Source of the DNA: Deltaproteobacteria bacterium
GTDB lineage: Bacteria > Myxococcota_A > Polyangia > HGW-17 > SLPX01
DNA: 9,766 bases
NCBI GenBank assembly: GCA_011390535.1
Contig: JAABSF010000065.1
Location: forward strand, 1-9,766
Direction of reading: 5' to 3'
Below the pieces are notes generated by a model. The model was not told where the DNA came from. It saw only the letters and a list, made by a program, of their open reading frames with translations, and did not search any database. Position numbers and translations under genes: made by a program. The first letter of the stretch is position 1, and every line of letters begins with the position of its first letter. Below are positions 6,752 to 9,766 of the stretch, one piece after another.

Positions 6752-7156
6752 TTACTCTTTCTTTGCTAAATCACGGAGGGAAAACCCTGCAAGGGTCTCT
6801 TCTACCGCTGCCGCGATATCGCACCAAAGCTCCCGTGTGGCACAACGATTCGAATGTGAGCAGAACGACTTATTTCCCACACAGTCTACAAGCGTGTTTC
6901 TTCCTTCCAAGGCAGTGACCACATCCAATGCCGTAATGTCACCGGGGTCTTTTGCCAGCTCATAGCCCCCTTTTGGGCCTCGTAATGCACGTATCAACCC
7001 CGCTGATTTTAAGCCCATGACCAAAACATGTATATATTTTCCGGAAATATCCTGTTTTTCGGCGATAACATCTACGGCGATGGGACCCTCGCCATAGTGG
7101 CGGGTCAGCTCCAACATCACCCGTAAACCGTAGCGTCCTTTGGTGGACAACTTCAT
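6752..7156 (-). CDS. Rrf2-family transcriptional regulator, probable Fe-S sensor
   Basis: The 134-aa protein is a full-length Rrf2/IscR-type winged-helix regulator. It starts MKLSTKGRYGLRVMLEL, typical of the family, followed by the recognition region ISGKYIHVLVMGLKSAGLI (37-55) and the wing RGPKGGYELAKDP (59-71). C92, C99 and C105 are spaced close to the three cluster-ligating cysteines of IscR (92, 98, 104), with a further C112, so a [2Fe-2S]-type cofactor is likely. It heads a minus-strand set with larE, xdhC and mnmA and probably regulates itself and that set. It is not IscR by context, since no iscS or iscU is present. Inverted repeats in its promoter are candidate binding sites. Confidence 0.92.
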   Translation of the reverse strand: MKLSTKGRYGLRVMLELTRHYGEGPIAVDVIAEKQDISGKYIHVLVMGLKSAGLIRALRGPKGGYELAKDPGDITALDVVTALEGRNTLVDCVGNKSFCSHSNRCATRELWCDIAAAVEETLAGFSLRDLAKKE

Positions 7157-7202
7157 ATCTATCTTTCTATTTCTCGCGCTTTTGGAGCGATCTTTTTTGA
7201 TT

Positions 7203-7236
7203 GGAAAGCTTCAATATCTTTTTCTGCAAGCTTTCC
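7203..7236 (-). promoter_or_regulatory. 9-bp inverted repeat in the rrf2 leader
   Basis: GGAAAGCTT (7203-7211) and AAGCTTTCC (7228-7236) are perfect complements around a 16-base loop, about 50 bases upstream of the rrf2 start. If the promoter at 7295-7322 is right, the hairpin would be in the 5' untranslated RNA. No T-run immediately follows on the transcript strand, so attenuation is not shown. Confidence 0.6.
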
Positions 7237-7240
7237 GATG

Positions 7241-7266
7241 TCTTTTCTTTTCTTTTCTTTTCTCTT
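7241..7266. repeat. Pentanucleotide TCTTT/TTTTC tandem repeat
   Basis: A 26-base homopyrimidine run on the plus strand consists of about four TTTTC units plus a degenerate end. On the minus strand it is an AAAAG repeat in the rrf2 leader. Changes in copy number would alter the leader by steps of 5 bp. Confidence 0.92.
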
Positions 7267-7289
7267 GTTTTGTCTTGCGAATGTATACA

Positions 7290-7337
7290 AGTCAAATATG
7301 ACTCTGAAACAGGTAATGTCAACTGAATCACTTGACT
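7290..7337 (-). promoter_or_regulatory. Candidate rrf2 promoter with inverted-repeat operators
   Basis: On the minus strand, TTGACA (7322-7317) and CATATT (7300-7295) are 16 bp apart and could be -35 and -10 boxes; the -10 matches consensus at four of six bases. A perfect inverted repeat AGTCA-AATA-TGACT (7290-7303) covers the -10, and a second one, GTCAA-N9-TTGAC (7318-7336), covers the -35. Four GTCA-type half-sites in 50 bp overlapping a promoter is a typical arrangement for a repressor such as the adjacent Rrf2 protein. Binding is inferred. Confidence 0.5.
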
Positions 7338-7522
7338 AAGCGTCCGTGCAGGAATTGCTTAATCGGTCAGACCGCCGATTGATCCCCGCTGACTGTGTCC
7401 CACTTTAGAGTCGGGGAGAATGGCAAATGTGTTGCGGAGGTTTAGCTTAAACAAACTACCAGGTGCTTGTTTTGGTACCCAGACAGGGTACTCCGTCCCC
7501 ATCTCACTCCTCCGTCCCCATC
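7338..7522. other. Gene-free stretch with small inverted repeats and a 19-bp repeat
   Basis: No gene is supported here. It contains the inverted repeats AATCGG-N8-CCGATT (7361-7380) and GTACCC-AGACA-GGGTAC (7475-7491), and then the 19-bp repeat described next. With the possible transposase remnant to the right, it looks like a scar of mobile DNA, but no terminal repeats or target-site duplication were found. Confidence 0.4.
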
Positions 7523-7528
7523 TCACTC
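7491..7528. repeat. 19-bp direct repeat, two copies
   Basis: CTCCGTCCCCATCTCACTC occurs at 7491-7509 with its last base changed (C for C then offset) and again at 7510-7528; the first 18 bases are identical in both copies. The second copy runs into the end of the minus-strand open frame at 7523. Confidence 0.88.
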
Positions 7529-7729
7529 TCCGGAAGAGTCGGGCGGTTCTTGTTTTAACTGTCGAACTGTTTCTTCAAGAACAGGCAGTCGCTGCTTATC
7601 TTTTAAATCGTTGGAAGATTTTTTTAGCTCAATAATTTTCCTTCTCCATCCCCACAACTTTCCGATCTCGAGCTGTGTTATAAACCTGTCGCCGGAGAAA
7701 GGTCGGGGCTTTGCGATCACCCCCGGCCC
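7523..7729 (-). pseudogene. Possible C-terminal remnant of a REP-associated (Y1-type) transposase
   Basis: A 65-codon open frame from a GTG at 7720, preceded in frame by a TAA at 7730-7732, reads RPFSGDRFITQLE near its start. This loosely resembles the Gly-Arg-Pro-x-Gly-Asp-x-Phe-Ile-x-x-Leu-Glu segment near the C-terminus of REP-associated tyrosine transposases. The HUH catalytic domain is absent and the rest (KSSNDLKDKQRLP and onward) is not recognised. The flanking CTCCGTCCCC repeats would suit such an element. This is a weak call; the frame could also be non-coding. Confidence 0.25.
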
Positions 7730-7779
7730 TTAGGCCGCCGCACAATGTCTGCAAATCAAATGGTTGATATTCTCATTTC

Positions 7780-7910
7780 ATGGCAACGATTCATGAAATC
7801 CGAGCTGAATTTGAAATGCGATGGTATGAGTTTTCCAAACATGCTGTCGATCAAAGCATCATCCGAGACACAAGCGTGGACGAGGTGGAGGAGGCTATAG
7901 CCGGCTGGGC
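7780..7910 (+). pseudogene. Truncated DUF4258-like gene (N-terminal fragment)
   Basis: From the ATG at 7780 (or 7816) the frame reads WYEFSKHAVDQSIIRD then TSVDEVEEAIAG. The pattern of an aromatic-x-x-Ser-Lys-His-Ala start followed by V-D-E-V-E-E-A-I is the N-terminal half of DUF4258 proteins, small proteins often found near toxin-antitoxin and mobile regions. After about 7905 the family pattern stops: the remaining codons to 8004 are the reverse complement of the convergent acidic gene and read as nonsense. The C-terminal beta-strands that DUF4258 needs are missing. I therefore call it a fragment, with the break at about 7895-7925. No good Shine-Dalgarno is visible. Confidence 0.55.
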
Positions 7911-8551
7911 TCCGGGATCTCATCGCCAAGGACCCAGAGATTTTCATAGTCTTCTTCTTCTTCCAGTTCGAATGAGTCGAAAAAAGCTTCCTCAACTTGG
8001 GTAAATCCCGGGTTTTCCTCGTCACAGGGCGCTGAATCATCTGCGGAGAGGTAACCTCCGTAGAGGCGATCTTCTCCACCCAGAGGTTCTTCAATGGCTT
8101 CGTCTAAATAACGGTCGAGAGCTTTTTGCAGAGACTGTTCCAGAGCATCGGGCAGCTCTTCCAAAAATGTCGGCCCCGATTCTTTGCCTGATGGGTTTCT
8201 GTCTCCAAGACAAGAGAGGGCACGATCCAGTTCTTTTTCCAGCTCGCATTCGTTTGTGGGTTGGAGTGACTCATTGAGCCAACTCCGCGATGCTTCGCTC
8301 AGTTTGCGTGTAGACTTACATGGGTTTGTTTTTTGATTCTCTCCAAGGCTCAATAAACCCAGCTCTGCACCTCTTTTCACCACGGCGAGGGTCTTTGACA
8401 CATCCAGCGGGCTCTCTTCTACAACATCGGAGAGCTCACGACTTCCGTCGAATAATCTCAGAACCTTTACTGCTTCGACAGGAAGGGTGTCTGCGTTTTT
8501 GGCGAGATTTGCCGGTTCGAGCTCCAGTACATACTTTTCGGAGTAGGGCAT
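7895..8551 (-). CDS. Winged-helix-like protein with long acidic C-terminal region
   Basis: No named family is recognised with certainty. From the ATG at 8551 (GGAGG 8 bases upstream, a strong start) the product is 218 aa. Residues 22-69, with VLRLFDGSRELSDVVEESPL and then VVKRGAELGLLSL, match the small winged-helix module often attached to DUF4388-type and related regulatory proteins in Deltaproteobacteria; this is inference. The rest is soluble, rich in Glu, Asp, Leu and Ser, with an amphipathic stretch (about 127-156) and a very acidic end (FELEEEEDYENL, 194-205). There is no signal peptide or membrane segment. The last codons and the stop lie in DNA that on the other strand belongs to the broken DUF4258 gene, so its original C-terminus may have been replaced. 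Confidence 0.7.
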   Translation of the reverse strand: MPYSEKYVLELEPANLAKNADTLPVEAVKVLRLFDGSRELSDVVEESPLDVSKTLAVVKRGAELGLLSLGENQKTNPCKSTRKLSEASRSWLNESLQPTNECELEKELDRALSCLGDRNPSGKESGPTFLEELPDALEQSLQKALDRYLDEAIEEPLGGEDRLYGGYLSADDSAPCDEENPGFTQVEEAFFDSFELEEEEDYENLWVLGDEIPEPSRL

Positions 8552-8694
8552 CTTGGAAACCTCCGTGAGCGCGGGCACACAGGTAGATCGCAACCTTTTG
8601 GGATGCAGCTTGTCCCCTGTGGTGAAGCCTTATTTATCACCGCAACTAAACATGCTCACATTAACCGCCGATCCATCCCGCCATGCTGGGTTAA
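8552..8694. other. Leader of the winged-helix gene; no further gene seen
   Basis: Apart from the GGAGG ribosome-binding site at 8560-8564 (read on the minus strand), this stretch holds a long-range inverted repeat CACAGG (8578-8583) / CCTGTG (8616-8621) and TTAAC (8661-8665) / GTTAA (8690-8694). None is strong enough for a functional call. No coding frame is supported. Confidence 0.45.
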
Positions 8695-8900
8695 CTGCGG
8701 TGCGCCGAGAGGCGCATCCTCGTTGTCGCGCCTGTAAAAATCCAGCTTGCTGGATTTTGTACAGGAACGCGATGTCTCACTGTGCTGCCTGCTCACGTAC
8801 CTCAAGTACGCTGCGCCGGCTGCTCGCTCGCGCCTTGCCCGGCGAGCGCCTCGACGGCCCTGCGAACATGTTTGTCCGGATCTCAATGAGATCCTGTTTA
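8695..8900. repeat. Palindrome cluster (five hairpins), REP/BIME-like element or structured RNA
   Basis: Within about 195 bp lie five inverted repeats: TGCGCC-GAGA-GGCGCA (8701-8716); a long imperfect hairpin at 8725-8773; CGTAC-CTCAA-GTACG (8796-8810); CGCTCGC-N10-GCGAGCG (8825-8848); and GGATCTC-AAT-GAGATCC (8878-8894). The long hairpin has AAAATCCAGC-TT-GCTGGATTTT at its tip, CCTGTA/TACAGG below it and CGCG/CGCG at its base, with bulges of 1 and 2 bases: over 20 pairs in about 49 bases. The segment around 8790-8865 is visibly GC-richer than its flanks. Open frames across it look spurious. It resembles intergenic palindromic mobile repeats; a multi-stem RNA in the leader of the winged-helix gene is the alternative. 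Confidence 0.65.
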
Positions 8901-8982
8901 GTACAAGAAACGGGGAAACATATCCATATACAACAGGAATACCGTAGTGTAAGGATCCGGGCAAATTTTTTGAGTTTTGCTG

Positions 8983-9006
8983 AAACCCCTCTGCGCAAGG
9001 GTTTTT
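8983..9006 (-). terminator. Weak candidate terminator after the DUF2804 gene
   Basis: AAACCC (8983-8988) and GGGTTT (8999-9004) pair across a 10-base loop. On the plus strand the stem runs into TTTTTG; on the minus strand, which would serve the DUF2804 gene ending at 9017, only a short A/T-rich tail follows further on. The stem is short, so the call is tentative. Confidence 0.4.
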
Positions 9007-9016
9007 GTCGGGGGGT

Positions 9017-9766
9017 CTACCAACATGCGAGGTGATTTTCGCATACTCCCGGCAAAGAATCGATCTGAAGCAGATCTCCTTTGAACTTTACTTCTCCTCT
9101 GAAAACACCAAAAGGTTGATTAAAAGAAGAACGCAGGATGCCGAGGTTGAGGTTTTCGCTCCTTTCCCCAAAAGGATGAAATTCGAGATCAATCAAACCC
9201 TCTTCGTCTCTTATCCGCCATGGGTTAAGTGCATTAGCCGGGTCGAAATGAAACATCGCTTTGGAGAGCCTGAGAAGCTCTCCGTCCACCCACAGTGCGT
9301 TTTCATTCCATTTATCGTCGTATGGGTTAACGTTTTTGGTCAGGTTGGCCGCGACGGTTCTTCCGCCTTCTTCTCTGCCTGCAAAGGTGGCCCAGTTCCA
9401 CCATGTTCGCCGGGGATAGTGTGCTTTGTGAATGTCTAAAAGGGCGAATGCACTATCCGGTTCAAGAACCAAGCGATCTTCTCCTATGGTTAAGACGCCT
9501 TCAACCGGGAGCGGGACCTTGTGTGAGTACATCCCTCGGTTTTTTTTGTGATCCACCGGTAATACAACCACAAGGGGATCTATCTCGTCCGGATTATGAA
9601 AACATTTAAAATCAGCAGTCAGACCGGGTTTGCCACCCTGTGAGGCGACGTTCAATTGGAATCTATGTTCTCCGGAAGACAACCTGTTTTGAATCGATAT
9701 GTAGTAGTTACTCTTATTTATGTAGGTTTCATCATCCCACAAAGACCGGGCCACCTTATAGGGCTT
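9017..9766 (-). CDS. DUF2804 family protein, N-terminus beyond the window
   Basis: The frame is open to the window edge, so the true start lies outside; the GTG at 9754 is not taken as the start. At least 249 residues are visible, and the family is usually about 330 aa. Counted from that GTG, the diagnostic core is YSHKVPLPVEG (about 76-86), HKAHYPRRTWWNWATFAG (about 109-126), LTKNVNP (138-144), WNENALWVDG (148-157), NPWRIRDEEG (about 176-185), ERSENLNLGILRSSFNQPFG (about 196-215) and the terminal GVCENH. The family is widespread and conserved but has no established function. Ending in GVCENHLACW, the C-terminus looks complete. It is co-directional with the winged-helix gene but separated from it by 465 bp of palindromic DNA, so an operon is unlikely. 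Confidence 0.88.
   Translation of the reverse strand, partial: KPYKVARSLWDDETYINKSNYYISIQNRLSSGEHRFQLNVASQGGKPGLTADFKCFHNPDEIDPLVVVLPVDHKKNRGMYSHKVPLPVEGVLTIGEDRLVLEPDSAFALLDIHKAHYPRRTWWNWATFAGREEGGRTVAANLTKNVNPYDDKWNENALWVDGELLRLSKAMFHFDPANALNPWRIRDEEGLIDLEFHPFGERSENLNLGILRSSFNQPFGVFRGEVKFKGDLLQIDSLPGVCENHLACW

Noticed and set aside
7745..7900. Second plus-strand frame from an ATG at 7745
   Set aside because: It overlaps the frame with the DUF4258 pattern and shows no family resemblance of its own.
8695..8900. CRISPR array or integron attC site
   Set aside because: The hairpins differ in sequence and spacing, there are no regular direct repeats with spacers, and no cas or integrase gene is nearby.
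8656..8964. Minus-strand 102-codon frame across the same cluster
   Set aside because: The translation is dictated by inverted repeats and has no protein-like pattern or ribosome-binding site.
8553..9035. Plus-strand 160-codon frame across the palindrome cluster
   Set aside because: No recognisable domain, Arg/Cys-rich composition from the GC-rich palindromes, and it overlaps the ends of two credible minus-strand genes.

Overview
The window looks like chromosomal DNA of a Gram-negative, probably anaerobic or facultative bacterium. Two proteins have signal peptides and an outer-membrane-type C-terminus. The gene mix (LarE, XdhC, an Rrf2 regulator with cysteines, a DUF2804 protein, a winged-helix acidic protein) would suit a Desulfobacterota/Deltaproteobacteria-type genome, but that placement is an inference with low confidence. 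No rRNA, tRNA, CRISPR array or intact mobile element was seen.

Layout, left to right. (1) 1-2021, plus strand: a tandem-repeat leader, then two adjacent diverged paralogues encoding small predicted outer-membrane beta-barrel proteins of unknown function. (2) 2284-3385, plus strand: a PtsN-like PTS EIIA protein overlapping a dihydrofolate reductase gene that carries an in-frame repeat insertion. (3) 3386-3520: a convergent gap with a palindrome and a 26-bp direct repeat. (4) 7156-3521, minus strand: a co-directional set rrf2 - larE-like - xdhC - mnmA with gaps of 37, 80 and 135 bp, preceded by a promoter-like region with inverted repeats. (5) 7338-7905: a scar region with a 19-bp repeat, a possible transposase remnant and a truncated DUF4258 gene. 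(6) 8551-7895, minus strand: a winged-helix/acidic protein, with a roughly 200-bp cluster of palindromes upstream. (7) 9766-9017, minus strand: a DUF2804 protein whose N-terminus lies outside the window.

Two themes stand out. First, short tandem repeats of unrelated sequence (units of 5, 7, 8, 9, 17, 18, 19 and 26 bp) occur in most intergenic gaps and inside the coding sequences of two housekeeping enzymes, folA and mnmA. The repeats inside genes have 9- or 18-bp units and keep frame; most of those between genes do not. This suggests a genome with ongoing local repeat expansion filtered by selection. Second, the minus-strand set groups three proteins of sulfur-transfer biology (LarE-type PP-loop sulfurtransferase, XdhC-type molybdenum cofactor factor, MnmA tRNA thiolase) behind a probable Fe-S-sensing Rrf2 regulator. 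The usual LarE partners (larB/larC) and XdhC client enzymes are not visible here. It may be a sulfur-handling operon with an unknown client.
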